From an uncultured Clostridium sp. (GTDB lineage Bacteria > Bacillota > Clostridia > TANB77 > CAG-508), in the NCBI GenBank assembly GCA_930991035.1, contig CAKNRV010000008.1:1-39956 (forward strand): a DNA stretch of 39,956 nt, in the 5' to 3' direction. Numbering within the stretch: the stretch's first letter is position 1; every line of letters starts with the position of its first letter. This document shows, piece after piece, positions 1-8,424 of this stretch. A program made the position numbers and the translations under genes. The notes beneath the pieces were generated by a model. The model did no database searches. It worked only from the letters and a program-made list of their open reading frames with translations, and was not told where the DNA came from.

Positions 1-427
1 ATGCATTTGGATATCTTAAAATACACCATTTTGTATGTTTTACTCTTTCTTCAAAATGTACAGGCAGAGTGTAATATTTATTATACATTTCCATTTGTTC
101 TGTTGGAACTCCATTTAACTCTGCTGTGTTTGTACTTGCCCTAACCCCAATATATGCGTCCATGTCTTTCATTGTTTGTAAATCATGTTTTGCATAAATT
201 TGCATTTGTTCTTCCGTTCCATTCATAAGCATTTCTCTTATTATTTCATAATCTATTATATTAAAAAATGGAAGAGCGCCTATATTTTCTGCTTGCCTTA
301 TTAATTCTTTTCCTAAAGGAATTGCATCCATTCCTATTATTTCTATTAATATTTTCTCACCTTTTTGTAAATTAACAGAATGGTTTAATAAATTACTTGC
401 TAATTTTTTTATTCTTATATCTCGCAT
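1..427 (-). CDS. Aminopeptidase, M29 family, 5' part (runs off window)
   Basis: The minus-strand frame starts with ATG at 427 and stays open to base 1, giving about 142 N-terminal residues of a protein expected to be near 400. The start MRDIRIKKLASNLLNHSV followed by KGEKILIEI matches the opening of M29 (AmpS/PepS/AmpT) metallo-aminopeptidases, cytoplasmic cobalt- or zinc-dependent enzymes that release N-terminal residues from peptides. The metal ligands lie in the missing C-terminal half and cannot be checked. An AGAGGTG ribosome binding site at 433-439 supports this start. The gene is probably monocistronic, since the next minus-strand gene upstream is small and separated by about 67 nt. 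Family assignment is fairly sure; the exact subfamily is not. Confidence 0.82.
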   Translation of the reverse strand, partial: MRDIRIKKLASNLLNHSVNLQKGEKILIEIIGMDAIPLGKELIRQAENIGALPFFNIIDYEIIREMLMNGTEEQMQIYAKHDLQTMKDMDAYIGVRASTNTAELNGVPTEQMEMYNKYYTLPVHFEERVKHTKWCILRYPNA

Positions 428-494
428 TATTTTCACCTCTTGCTAATTATATACCATTTTTTTATTTTTTCATCAATAGATTTTATAATATTTA

Positions 495-728
495 TTAACT
501 TTTAATTTCATCAGTTGCCTCTTTCAATTCACTTAAATAATCACCAATAACATCTCTAAATTCTATTTCTAATCTGTCTTTACTCTTATCATAACAAATT
601 TGCAATAACTCCAATTTTATTAGCTTGTTATCATAAAAACCAAACTCAATCTTTTTCTCTCTAATTAATTGATTCATAGTATCACTAAAAATTTTCATAT
701 CTGTTTCTGTTTTATTGCTCTTTTTCAT
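495..728 (-). CDS. Small hypothetical protein, 77 aa
   Basis: I do not recognise this protein. The frame is open from an ATG at 746, but the better start is the ATG at 728: the sequence AAAGAGGTAATA sits directly in front of it, and the first six codons of the longer frame would include that ribosome binding site. The product (MKKSNKTETDMK...) is highly charged, has no signal peptide or membrane segment, and ends in an acidic, probably helical tail. It is transcribed divergently from the XRE-type regulator at 817, and the two starts are under 100 nt apart, so they may share a control region. It could be a target of that regulator; this is only positional inference. Confidence 0.55.
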   Translation of the reverse strand: MKKSNKTETDMKIFSDTMNQLIREKKIEFGFYDNKLIKLELLQICYDKSKDRLEIEFRDVIGDYLSELKEATDEIKS

Positions 729-816
729 TATTACCTCTTTACCCATTGCTTAATGTCATATTGTCACAAACATCGGGGTAAAATCAATATAAATTGTAAA
801 AAAGGTGGTATAAATC

Positions 817-1077
817 ATGGCAGTTAGAAAATTAAATAATAATCTAAATGTAATTGGAGAGAATTTAAGAAATTATAGAAAAGAAAAACATTTATCTCAA
901 GCTGATTTGACAATGGAATTAAATTTACTCGGAATAAATCTTCATAAAAATGATGTTTATATGATTGAAAATAATAAAAGAAGTGTTAAAGATTATGAAG
1001 TATGGGGTTTTATAAAAGTACTTAATATATCTTATGATGAATTATTTGCTGGCATTGAAGATAAATTAGAAAGTTAA
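817..1077 (+). CDS. XRE-family helix-turn-helix transcriptional regulator
   Basis: An 86-residue protein that is almost entirely one lambda-repressor-like HTH_3 (XRE) domain, roughly residues 12-78. The pattern IGENLRNYRKEKHLSQADL followed by a recognition helix ending near YMIENNKRSV is typical, as is the closing LNISYDELF. It has no extra sensor domain, so it probably acts as a simple DNA-binding repressor. The start is supported by an AAAGGTGG ribosome binding site about 8 nt upstream. It is divergent from the small gene at 495-728 and convergent with the truncated ZIP gene. Single-domain XRE proteins like this are common in prophages and other mobile elements, but nothing else phage-like is visible nearby. 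Its targets are unknown. Confidence 0.85.
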   Translation: MAVRKLNNNLNVIGENLRNYRKEKHLSQADLTMELNLLGINLHKNDVYMIENNKRSVKDYEVWGFIKVLNISYDELFAGIEDKLES

Positions 1078-1185
1078 ATTTTTTACTTTCTATATAAATA
1101 AAATAAAAAAATCCTCCTCTTATTATTATTTATAATATTCATATTTATATTATTAATCTTTATATTATTTTCTTTGACTTTTTTG

Positions 1186-1223
1186 TCAATACCCTATTGA
1201 TTTTTTATACAATAGGGTATTGA
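1186..1223. repeat. Paired palindromes forming a 14-bp inverted repeat
   Basis: TCAATACCCTATTG (1186-1199) and CAATAGGGTATTGA (1210-1223) are perfect reverse complements with a 10-nt spacer. Each arm is itself a palindrome around a GGG/CCC centre (CAATA-N3-TATTG), so the site can be read as two operator half-turns or as one hairpin. No T-run follows on either strand, so it is a poor terminator. TTGTCA (1183-1188) and TATACA (1206-1211), 17 nt apart, would form a plus-strand promoter that contains the left palindrome. The site lies about 30 nt beyond the broken 3' end of the ZIP gene and about 110 nt after the XRE regulator gene. Confidence 0.6.
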
Positions 1224-1254
1224 TTTCTAAAATATTCGAATTCCAATCATTTTA

Positions 1255-1827
1255 TCAAGCACATTTCCACCAGTGTCTACTTTGGAATATCCCTTCTGGT
1301 ATATCGTGGAAGCAAATTGCAATTGCTAGGGAAAGTCCAAGTTTAAGAGATGCCTCAAAGCCAGAGCCTATTGCTAAGCCTTCCGGGAAGTTATGTATTG
1401 CTAAACCTATGCTTACTATAATTCCTGTTTTTAATAAATTATTTTTTGTGTCTTGCCTTCTATTTCTCAATGCTGACATATCACTACTATTTGTTTTTCC
1501 CATTTTATTTTTAGAATTTACATACGATTTATCCGCAATTTTTTCTTTTTTATTAAACCTTTTATCCACAAATATATCACATATAATCATTATGATTATT
1601 CCAACTATTATTCCTAAAATTACTGTTGGCAAGCTTGCTATTTCTAAAGCTTCTGGCACTAATTCAAAACATATAATTGCTGTCATAAGCCCTGATGCAA
1701 ATGATAATATAAAACTTAAAAATTTATTAGATGTTCTTTTTAGTTTTATTCCAATAATTCCTCCTAGTGTGGTTCCAAATGTGCCAAAAAATAGACCTAT
1801 TAAAGTAGTTTTTATAATAGTTTCCAT
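1255..1827 (-). CDS. ZIP-family divalent metal transporter, C-terminally truncated
   Basis: The ZIP (ZupT-like) family imports zinc or iron across the cytoplasmic membrane. Membrane segments are visible at about residues 5-27, 36-58, 66-86, 133-152 and 162-180, with a Lys-rich cytoplasmic loop at 89-130. The TM4 motif HNFPEG (145-150) and TM5 motif HDIPEG (174-179), which carry the metal-binding His and Glu residues, are present. The protein stops at residue 190, ten residues after HDIPEG, whereas relatives are about 240-270 residues with three more membrane segments. A different frame continues past the break with VDTGGNVLDKMIGIRIF before a stop, suggesting fusion to foreign sequence. The start has an AAAGGAAG ribosome binding site. 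It is probably a non-functional remnant. Confidence 0.75.
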   Translation of the reverse strand: METIIKTTLIGLFFGTFGTTLGGIIGIKLKRTSNKFLSFILSFASGLMTAIICFELVPEALEIASLPTVILGIIVGIIIMIICDIFVDKRFNKKEKIADKSYVNSKNKMGKTNSSDMSALRNRRQDTKNNLLKTGIIVSIGLAIHNFPEGLAIGSGFEASLKLGLSLAIAICFHDIPEGIFQSRHWWKCA

Positions 1828-1941
1828 ATTTTCTTCCTTTCTTTTTGTTTACTATTATATCTATTTTTATAGGTCTATTTTTATTCTTTAAATATAATCA
1901 ATTGGTATTAAATAATTTCCTTCATTTTATAATCAAATTCC

Positions 1942-3015
1942 TTATTCTTCATCACCTTTTAGCTTTTCTGCTCTATCTGCAGCAATTAAGTTATCTATCA
2001 TTTCGTCCAAATCGCCATTTAAGAAATCTTCCATTTGATAAATTGAAAGTCCTATTCTATGGTCTGTTATACGTCCTTGAGGATAATTATATGTTCTTAT
2101 CTTTTCGCTTCTATCTCCGCTACCTACTTGTGATTTTCTAGCATTTGCTACTGCGCTATCTTGTTTTTGTTTTTCTATGTCATATAATTTTGTTTTTAAC
2201 ATTCTCATTGCGTTATCTTTGTTTTGGAATTGTGAACGTTCTGTTTGACATTCAACAACTATTCCTGTTGGTTCGTGTATTAATCTTACGGCTGACGATG
2301 TTTTGTTTATGTGTTGTCCTCCAGCACCCGAAGATCTAAATACCTCCATTTTTATATCTGCTGGATTAATTTCTATTTCTACATCTTCAACTACTGGAAG
2401 TACTGCAACAGTTGCAGTTGATGTATGAATTCTACCGCTTGATTCAGTGTCTGGAACTCTTTGTACTCTATGTACACCACTTTCAAATTTTAATCTACTA
2501 TATGCTCCTTTTCCACTAATCATAAATGAAATTTCTTTATATCCACCAAGTCCTGTTTCATTTTCATTTAATATTTCTAATTTCCAATGTTTTCTTTCTG
2601 CATACATTGAATACATTCTAAATAGTGTTCCTGCAAATAGTGCTGCCTCTTCTCCTCCTGCACCTGCTCTAATTTCACAGATTACGTTTTTGTCGTCATC
2701 CTTATCTTTTGGAATTAAAAGTATTTTTATTTCTTCTTCTATTTGTGGTAATTTTTCTTTAGCTTCCATCATTTCCATTTCTGCTAAATCTTTTAATTCC
2801 TTATCCATGGATGCATCTTCTGTCATTTCTTTTGCATCGTCATATTGTTTTTGTACTTTTTTATATTCTCTATATTTTTCTACGATTGGCTCTAATTCTG
2901 CGTGCTCTTTCATATATTCTCGCCATTCATTTTGATTGGCTATAACATTTGGATCACTAATTTTTTCTGTCAACTCTTCAAATCTTTTTTCTACTGCCTC
3001 TAATTTTTGAAACAT
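1942..3015 (-). CDS. prfA: Peptide chain release factor 1
   Basis: RF1 recognises UAA and UAG stop codons on the ribosome and triggers hydrolysis of the finished peptide from tRNA. The 357-residue product has the usual length. It shows the GGQ catalytic motif at about residues 232-234 ([16 protein letters not shown] context), the stop-codon recognition region near 188-190 ([14 protein letters not shown], the P-x-T tripeptide of RF1), and the acidic [12 protein letters not shown] stretch. The ATG at 3015 is preferred over an upstream in-frame ATG at 3036, because AAAGGGAAG lies just before 3015 and would be inside the longer frame. The neighbours are a transporter remnant and the YhaN-like gene, so the usual prmC partner is absent here. 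Confidence 0.96.
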   Translation of the reverse strand: MFQKLEAVEKRFEELTEKISDPNVIANQNEWREYMKEHAELEPIVEKYREYKKVQKQYDDAKEMTEDASMDKELKDLAEMEMMEAKEKLPQIEEEIKILLIPKDKDDDKNVICEIRAGAGGEEAALFAGTLFRMYSMYAERKHWKLEILNENETGLGGYKEISFMISGKGAYSRLKFESGVHRVQRVPDTESSGRIHTSTATVAVLPVVEDVEIEINPADIKMEVFRSSGAGGQHINKTSSAVRLIHEPTGIVVECQTERSQFQNKDNAMRMLKTKLYDIEKQKQDSAVANARKSQVGSGDRSEKIRTYNYPQGRITDHRIGLSIYQMEDFLNGDLDEMIDNLIAADRAEKLKGDEE

Positions 3016-3077
3016 AATATCTTCCCTTTCTAACAAAATCTTTTATAAAGAACATTAATATTATACATTATTTTTTG

Positions 3078-5006
3078 TTAGATTTCAACTAGATTATACT
3101 GTATATCTAATTTATTTAAAATTTCTTGTTCTCTTTTTGTACAAGTAAATATAATTACTTGATGTTCTTTCATATTTTCATTTAAAAATTTTAATATATT
3201 TTGCAATCTTTCGTCATCATAATATGCAAATGCTTCGTCTAATATAATTGGCATTTTTTCTGTTGATAAATCGTCTATCATTGAAAGTCTTAATGATAAA
3301 TATAACTGGTCAATTGTTCCAATGCTCAATAATTCTGCTGGAATATATTCACCATATTTATTTTCTATTATTAATCCTTTGTCGTCACTTACTTTTACTT
3401 TTGTATATTTTCCATCAGAAATTTTTGAAATATTATTAGATAAATTTTCTGTAAATTTAGGTGTAATATTATTTTTCATATTTATATATGCTTTTGTTAA
3501 AAAATCTTTAGTTAAATTTATAGCATTATTTCTTTTTTCTAAATCTTGTAATTGTTCTTGAAGCTCGTCGTATTCTTCTTTTAAATTAACCATATTTTCT
3601 AATTTATCTGAAATATTTTCTTCTTTTATTTTTAATGTTTGTAATTCTAATTTATTTTTATTTAATTTTTCTTGCAATTCATTAATTAAAGAAGTTATAT
3701 TATTATTTTCTATTTTTTCTAAATAATAATTTACATCTAATTTATTTTTAAATTCAAACTTTAGATTTTCTAAATCCATTTCAAATTTATTATCTATATT
3801 TTGTTGTTCTTGTTCTATTTCTTTTTCTTGTTTATTTTTTTCTTCTTCTAATATTTCTATTTGTTTATTAATTAAATTAATTTCATTATTTATTTTTTCT
3901 ATTTCTAAATTTATTTTATTTTTTATTTTTATTTTATTATTTTTTTCTAAAATAAAAATAATTATTAAATAAATTGGAATAATTAAAAAATTTAAAATAT
4001 TAATTAAATTATTTTTTAAATAATTATTATTAAAAATAAAAATTAAAATATTAATTATTAAAATTAAAAATAAAATTAAAATATATTTTTTATAATAATT
4101 TTCTTTAAAATTATTTTTTTCTGATTTAATTTCATTTATTTTATTTTTTAAATTATTTTTTTCTGAATTTAATTCTTCAATTTTTGATTTTTTTTCGTTT
4201 TTGTAATTTTCTTTTATATTTACCTTGTCTTCCTCTGTTTGTTTGCATAATAATATTATGTTTACCTTCTTCCAGAAGTCAAGTTCTTGTTCTAAGCTTC
4301 TTATTTTTTCTTCTAATTCTCTCTTCTTGTCTTCGTTTATGTGTTTGTCTTTTTGGTATACCACCAACTCCTTTAAGACAACTTCGATGTTTTTCATTCT
4401 ATCTTTGACAATATTCATAGGTCTTCCTTGTGACCTGTCACTACCTATCTCTTCTATCTGCATTTTGTTTAGCCTATCCATAACCTTTTTATATGACAAA
4501 CTGTCATCTCCCGTTCCCGCAAGGTTTGCAAGCTTTTGTATCAATATGCTTTGCTCCTGTTTATCTAGTTTTACCTCCTCTTGCATAGCTACTACTGTCG
4601 AAGTAAACATACCTTCATCCACATTTGTCTGGTCATAAAAAAATTGTACCCCATCCTTTTTGACAATATTGAAATCTTTTGAAACGTCGTCAAAGTCCTT
4701 GTTAAAAATCTTTGGATTCTTTTTATTAAAGTCTCTAAAAATTTCAAATTCTTCTCCATCGTCTAATTCATATTTTAACTTTCCAGAAAAATCTTCTTTG
4801 CCCCAAGGTTTATATTTTTCATAATCAGAAATATTTTTTCCATTTTTATTTTTAGAAATTCCATAAAAAATATTTTTTATATAATTTAATAAAGTAGATT
4901 TTCCACTTTCATTTTTTCCATAAATAATATTTATTTTATTTTCTAAATTAATTTCTTTATTTTCTAAATTTCCATAATTATTTATTTTTATATTTTTAAT
5001 TTTCAA
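3078..5006 (-). CDS. YhaN-like membrane-anchored SMC/Rad50-type ATPase
   Basis: A 642-residue ABC/SMC-type ATPase of the SbcC/YhaN kind, expected to work with the adjacent phosphoesterase in DNA end processing. The Walker A motif is GKNESGKST (30-38). A signature-like LLSIGTIDQ region (about 558-567) and Walker B IILDEAF (587-593) lie at the C-terminus. Between them are long coiled-coil stretches (about 200-300 and 365-525). The coil is interrupted by two hydrophobic segments (about 308-326 and 335-353), which would form a membrane hairpin as in B. subtilis YhaN and unlike classical SbcC. The DNA coding for this hairpin (about 3880-4170) is almost pure A/T. The gene follows the nuclease by 39 nt in one transcription unit. 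Confidence 0.82.
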   Translation of the reverse strand: MKIKNIKINNYGNLENKEINLENKINIIYGKNESGKSTLLNYIKNIFYGISKNKNGKNISDYEKYKPWGKEDFSGKLKYELDDGEEFEIFRDFNKKNPKIFNKDFDDVSKDFNIVKKDGVQFFYDQTNVDEGMFTSTVVAMQEEVKLDKQEQSILIQKLANLAGTGDDSLSYKKVMDRLNKMQIEEIGSDRSQGRPMNIVKDRMKNIEVVLKELVVYQKDKHINEDKKRELEEKIRSLEQELDFWKKVNIILLCKQTEEDKVNIKENYKNEKKSKIEELNSEKNNLKNKINEIKSEKNNFKENYYKKYILILFLILIINILIFIFNNNYLKNNLINILNFLIIPIYLIIIFILEKNNKIKIKNKINLEIEKINNEINLINKQIEILEEEKNKQEKEIEQEQQNIDNKFEMDLENLKFEFKNKLDVNYYLEKIENNNITSLINELQEKLNKNKLELQTLKIKEENISDKLENMVNLKEEYDELQEQLQDLEKRNNAINLTKDFLTKAYINMKNNITPKFTENLSNNISKISDGKYTKVKVSDDKGLIIENKYGEYIPAELLSIGTIDQLYLSLRLSMIDDLSTEKMPIILDEAFAYYDDERLQNILKFLNENMKEHQVIIFTCTKREQEILNKLDIQYNLVEI

Positions 5007-5045
5007 ATTAATTTTCTCCTTTTTTATTTTTAATTTATTTTTTAA

Positions 5046-6128
5046 TTATTTTTTATCTAAAACATCTAATCCTATTTCTAATATATTTTCTAATAATTCT
5101 TTTTCGTAATTATTTTTATTTAATTCTTCTAAAATTTCTTTTACAAATAATCCCTTTAAATTATTATTTTTAGATATTTCTTCTAAATTAATTTTTAATT
5201 TTGTATTATTTTTTATTTTTATAATATTTTCTTTTGAAATAAATTTAAATAAATTATATATATTTATTTCAAAATTTTTGTCACCAATTAGAATAATTTT
5301 ATAAAATATATTTTCTTCTAATTCTAAACTATTTATTTTTTCTATTAATTCCTCTTCAGAATTTATTTGACTAATGTCTAATTCTAATTCTTTAAATTCT
5401 TTTGTATCTATTGGAATAAATTTTAAATCTATTTTATCTTTTTCTATATCTCCCAATATCATTCCGTGTTTGCCTATTTCGTCAAATCCCAATGCTACTG
5501 TTGAACTTGGATATACTATTCTTTGATTTTCTTCTGTGTTATAGTCTAATTTATGGATATGTCCTAATGCAACATAATCAAATCCAATTTTCATTAATTT
5601 ATTTTTATTTAATGGATTATATTCCATATCTTCTAAAGTTCCACCATTTAAACTTCCGTGTGTTATTAATATATTTATTTTTTCTTTATTTTTTATAGAA
5701 AAATCGTCCAATTCTGAACTTCTACGATAAAAATCATTAAAACCATATCCATAAATATCACATTCTTCGTTTTCTACTAATTCTAATTTTTCTGTAAAAA
5801 TATGTACATTATTATTCCAATTGAAATTTTTGTAATATGAGTCTTGAAGATATGGGTCGTGATTTCCTGGTGTAATATAAATTTTTGTGTTTGGAATTTC
5901 TTTAAATAAATTATTTATATATTCTATTGTTCTTTGACGTATATATTCATTTTCGTATAAATCCCCTGCTATAAATAAATATTCTATATTATTTTCTTTT
6001 ATATAATTTATTACTTTTCTTAAAGCCTCTCTTTGCTCTAATCTGCGTTTTTCTCCTAATTTATTTCTATTATTTAATACTGTAAAAGGTACATCAAAAT
6101 GCATATCTGCAATATGTATAAATTTCAT
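5046..6128 (-). CDS. YhaO-like metallophosphoesterase (SbcD/Mre11-type nuclease)
   Basis: A calcineurin-like phosphoesterase of 360 residues. Its two-metal site is complete: D-x-H at residues 8-10 (IADMHFD), GDLYEN at 55-60, GNHD at 88-91, THGS near 156-159 and GHIH at 189-192. These are the motifs of Mre11/SbcD and YhaO DNA repair nucleases, which cut or trim DNA ends with Mn2+. The C-terminal 120 residues form a Lys/Asn/Glu-rich region that probably contacts the ATPase partner. It is the first gene of a two-gene operon with the YhaN-like ATPase, and the pairing supports both assignments. A GGAGG ribosome binding site precedes the ATG, and a promoter is seen at 6173-6201. Confidence 0.85.
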   Translation of the reverse strand: MKFIHIADMHFDVPFTVLNNRNKLGEKRRLEQREALRKVINYIKENNIEYLFIAGDLYENEYIRQRTIEYINNLFKEIPNTKIYITPGNHDPYLQDSYYKNFNWNNNVHIFTEKLELVENEECDIYGYGFNDFYRRSSELDDFSIKNKEKINILITHGSLNGGTLEDMEYNPLNKNKLMKIGFDYVALGHIHKLDYNTEENQRIVYPSSTVALGFDEIGKHGMILGDIEKDKIDLKFIPIDTKEFKELELDISQINSEEELIEKINSLELEENIFYKIILIGDKNFEINIYNLFKFISKENIIKIKNNTKLKINLEEISKNNNLKGLFVKEILEELNKNNYEKELLENILEIGLDVLDKK

Positions 6129-6172
6129 TTTTATTTTTTCCTCCGCTTTTTATTTGAATTTTGTATTACATT

Positions 6173-6201
6173 ATTTTATATTACTAAACTTAAATAGTCA
6201 A
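6173..6201 (-). promoter_or_regulatory. Sigma-A-type promoter for the yhaO-yhaN operon
   Basis: Read on the minus strand, TTGACT (6196-6201) and TAAAAT (6173-6178) are separated by exactly 17 nt. The predicted start point is about 40 nt before the nuclease gene's ATG at 6128. This is one of the closest matches to a vegetative promoter in the window. Confidence 0.7.
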
Positions 6202-6369
6202 TACTTTTGTGAACATTTGTTTTGTTTATATGATTGATCAGTCTTTTGCTATTTATTATAAAATTTTAGATGTTCGCTTGAATAATGTAGAAAAATATTA
6301 TAAGATATTACCAACCTTTCAATGTCAGAAGGCAGTTTTTTACATAAGAACGGAAAGGGGGTATATGAT

Positions 6370-6480
6370 ATGACACAAGCCGAACTTATTCTAAAATTGG
6401 TTGAAAAACTTTTAACAGAAAGAGATAAGAACAATAATCTTCAATCAAAATTAGAAGAAACAAAAAAGAGTAAAGACTAG
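6370..6480 (+). CDS. Small ORF, 36 aa, unknown
   Basis: ATG at 6370 is preceded by AAAGGGGG with about 9 nt spacing, a strong ribosome binding site. The 36-residue product begins MTQAELILKLVEKLLTER and ends in a Lys/Glu/Ser-rich tail. It would form one amphipathic, highly charged helix and has no signal peptide or membrane segment. I recognise no family. It is the only plausible gene in the 625-nt space between the nuclease operon and the coupling-protein gene. A weak terminator-like hairpin and a cluster of inverted repeats follow directly. Part of its start region (ACACAAGCCGAACT) is nearly repeated at 6588-6600. It may be a genuine small protein or a leader peptide. Confidence 0.5.
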   Translation: MTQAELILKLVEKLLTERDKNNNLQSKLEETKKSKD

Positions 6481-6516
6481 AATATGTCATACATAGTCGA
6501 AAGTGGGAAAGTATTA

Positions 6517-6538
6517 CAGGTACTCTCCTGCTTTTTTT
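6517..6538 (+). terminator. Possible weak intrinsic terminator after the 36-aa ORF
   Basis: CAGG and CCTG form a short 4-bp stem around a 6-nt loop, followed by C and seven T residues (6532-6538), 36 nt after the small ORF's stop codon. The stem is short, so this is a tentative call supported mainly by the T-run and position. Confidence 0.35.
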
Positions 6539-6548
6539 ATAAAAAAAA

Positions 6549-6622
6549 GTATGTGCATTACAGGTACACATACGGGTAAACAATATAACACAGCCGAACT
6601 AGAGTATATTGTTTAATGTACC
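6549..6622. repeat. Cluster of inverted repeats between the small ORF and the coupling-protein gene
   Basis: GTATGTG (6549-6555) pairs with CACATAC (6567-6573). TAAACAATATA (6577-6587) pairs perfectly with TATATTGTTTA (6605-6615). GGTACA (6563-6568) pairs with TGTACC (6617-6622) outside that 11-bp stem. The first and third pairings overlap, so they are mutually exclusive, as in an RNA switch or a set of operators. ATTACAGGTAC occurs both here (6557-6567) and at 6514-6524. The loop of the 11-bp stem holds ACACAGCCGAACT, close to the start region of the 36-aa ORF. Nothing protein-coding is visible from 6481 to 6753. Confidence 0.5.
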
Positions 6623-6753
6623 TATATAATAGCACATCTTTTTAATTCTGTCAAACAATTTTCAATTTTTTTATAGTCATCTATTATTCGTTTTTAACTT
6701 TTTTTGCTAATTTTTATGTTACAAATTACGATTCATAGCCTTATTTTATTCAA

Positions 6754-8424
6754 TTAATTGTTATCGTCGTTGAATGAACCAAATAACTCGTCGAATTTTG
6801 CTTCCAATTCCTTTTGAACATCCATTGACATTATGTCGTCTCCGTTTGTTTCTTCCTCTTCTTCCAAAGGTAGAACTGGTGCATTATCCATCTCTTTTGT
6901 ATTATTATGTATATTCTTCTTCTCTTTATTAGTTTGATTATTATTTGAGCCATCGACATTGCTATTAATTTGTTCTGCATTAATATCTATCTGTTCCGAT
7001 GTATTATTTGAATCCACATTATTTTTTGCAGTATTTATTGTATTTTCAGAATTTGTTCCTGTTTCTTCTTTGTCGTCGTCTTCAAATAAATCGTCTAAAG
7101 ATTCTACCTTTAAGTCTGGTGCTCTTTCTGTTTCGCTTTCTACATAAGGATTGTATGGGTTAAATTTTCTCCATTTTCCTCTATTTCCAACATCAAATTC
7201 TAAGTGGTTTAATCTTACTTCGTCTAATTTTTTAGCCATTGGTGTTTCAAAGTAGTAATATTTTTCGTCTTTAATAGGTTTTAATCCTTTTTCATAAATA
7301 ATACATAAATCGTTGTCCATTCTTCTTAATTCGTCAGGTGTCATTAATGCCCTTGCCATAACTTGGTCAGAGTCACTATATCCTTGTCTATGGAATTGTT
7401 TATCCCTGTTTACAGATAAACTTTCTCTTGATATTGTTTTTTCTCCCAGTGCTTTTGAAAAATATTCTACTGTTTTATATGAGTTACTTCCTAAAAATAC
7501 ATGTGTATCACAGTTACCCATAATAGTTTCATAAGATTTTTCATAAACTGCCTCTAATTGGTCTAGGTTTTGAAGTATAACACTAAATGATATTCCTCTA
7601 CTTCTTGATGTAGATATTTTTTTATCAAAGTCTGGTATTTGACCAATGTTTGCAAACTCGTCTAGTATAAAGAATGTTGGTGTTCTTAATCTTCCTCCAT
7701 TTTTGTCTGCGAAATCGTATAATTGTTGTATCATTTGTGAGAAGAATATTGTAAGCAAGAAATCATAGGCTTTATGTGTATCAGAAGATATTACATATAC
7801 GGCTGTTTTTCTTGAACCTATTTCTTCAAAATCTATTGTATCTGTTGAGGTAACTTCTGCTATCTCTTTTGAATCGAATTTACCTAATTTTGATTGCAAT
7901 GAACTTAGTATAGAGCCATAAGTTTTTTCTGGCGCTATTTCAATAGATTTATAGTTCATTCTTGCTGGGTGGTCATAAGGCAATTGGTTCATAAGTTCAG
8001 TTAGTAAGTTACTTCCACCATTGGTATTTGCTGCTCTTACAAGTTCTGAACAACTTGCTAAGTTTTGCTCTTCTTCTGGTCTTGTTGCCATTAAATAGTA
8101 TATTAATGCTTTTAAAAGCATCTCTGCCATATCATCCCAGTATGGGTCATTTCCACCTGCTTCAGATTTTTGTCCTTTTACAATTGTATTTGCTATAACG
8201 TCAACATCTATTTCACTTCTTATATGTAACAATGGATTATATCCATCACTATTAGCCGGATTTACTAAATTTAAAACTTTTATTTCATAGCCATTTTTCC
8301 TTAAATATCCTGCTGTTTTATCATATAATTCTCCCTTTGGGTCTGTAAAAACATAAGAACCTAACATTTGATATGCATTTGGTATTGAATATGATGCAGA
8401 TTTACCAGAACCCGAACCGTCCAA
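6754..8424 (-). CDS. VirD4/TraG-type coupling ATPase, C-terminal part of a frameshifted gene
   Basis: This frame carries most of a type IV secretion/conjugation coupling protein, a membrane-bound hexameric ATPase that feeds DNA or protein substrates to a transfer channel. It begins inside the Walker A motif (GSGSGKSASYSIPN) and contains FTDPKGELYDKTAGYLR, the Walker B-like FFILDEFANIG, and the conserved STSRSRGISFSVILQNLDQL region. The last 120 residues are Asn/Glu/Asp-rich and low in complexity. The apparent TTG start at 8424 has no ribosome binding site. The real N-terminus is the overlapping frame 8402-8881, and one extra base near 8419 separates the two. Rejoined, the protein would be about 709 residues, normal for the family. 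No relaxase or other transfer gene is visible. Confidence 0.85.
   Translation of the reverse strand: MDGSGSGKSASYSIPNAYQMLGSYVFTDPKGELYDKTAGYLRKNGYEIKVLNLVNPANSDGYNPLLHIRSEIDVDVIANTIVKGQKSEAGGNDPYWDDMAEMLLKALIYYLMATRPEEEQNLASCSELVRAANTNGGSNLLTELMNQLPYDHPARMNYKSIEIAPEKTYGSILSSLQSKLGKFDSKEIAEVTSTDTIDFEEIGSRKTAVYVISSDTHKAYDFLLTIFFSQMIQQLYDFADKNGGRLRTPTFFILDEFANIGQIPDFDKKISTSRSRGISFSVILQNLDQLEAVYEKSYETIMGNCDTHVFLGSNSYKTVEYFSKALGEKTISRESLSVNRDKQFHRQGYSDSDQVMARALMTPDELRRMDNDLCIIYEKGLKPIKDEKYYYFETPMAKKLDEVRLNHLEFDVGNRGKWRKFNPYNPYVESETERAPDLKVESLDDLFEDDDKEETGTNSENTINTAKNNVDSNNTSEQIDINAEQINSNVDGSNNNQTNKEKKNIHNNTKEMDNAPVLPLEEEEETNGDDIMSMDVQKELEAKFDELFGSFNDDNN

Noticed and set aside
1220-1891. 223-residue open frame on the plus strand
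   Set aside because: It is antisense to the ZIP gene, which has clear family motifs and a ribosome binding site; the plus frame has neither.
6249-6583. Two short minus-strand open frames (61 and 65 codons)
   Set aside because: They are antisense to the 36-codon ORF, lack ribosome binding sites and encode Phe/Ser/Leu-rich products typical of antisense frames.
8402-8424. Programmed frameshift for the coupling protein
   Set aside because: No slippery heptamer or stimulatory hairpin is visible at the junction and the family is not known to use one, so a mutation or sequence error is preferred.
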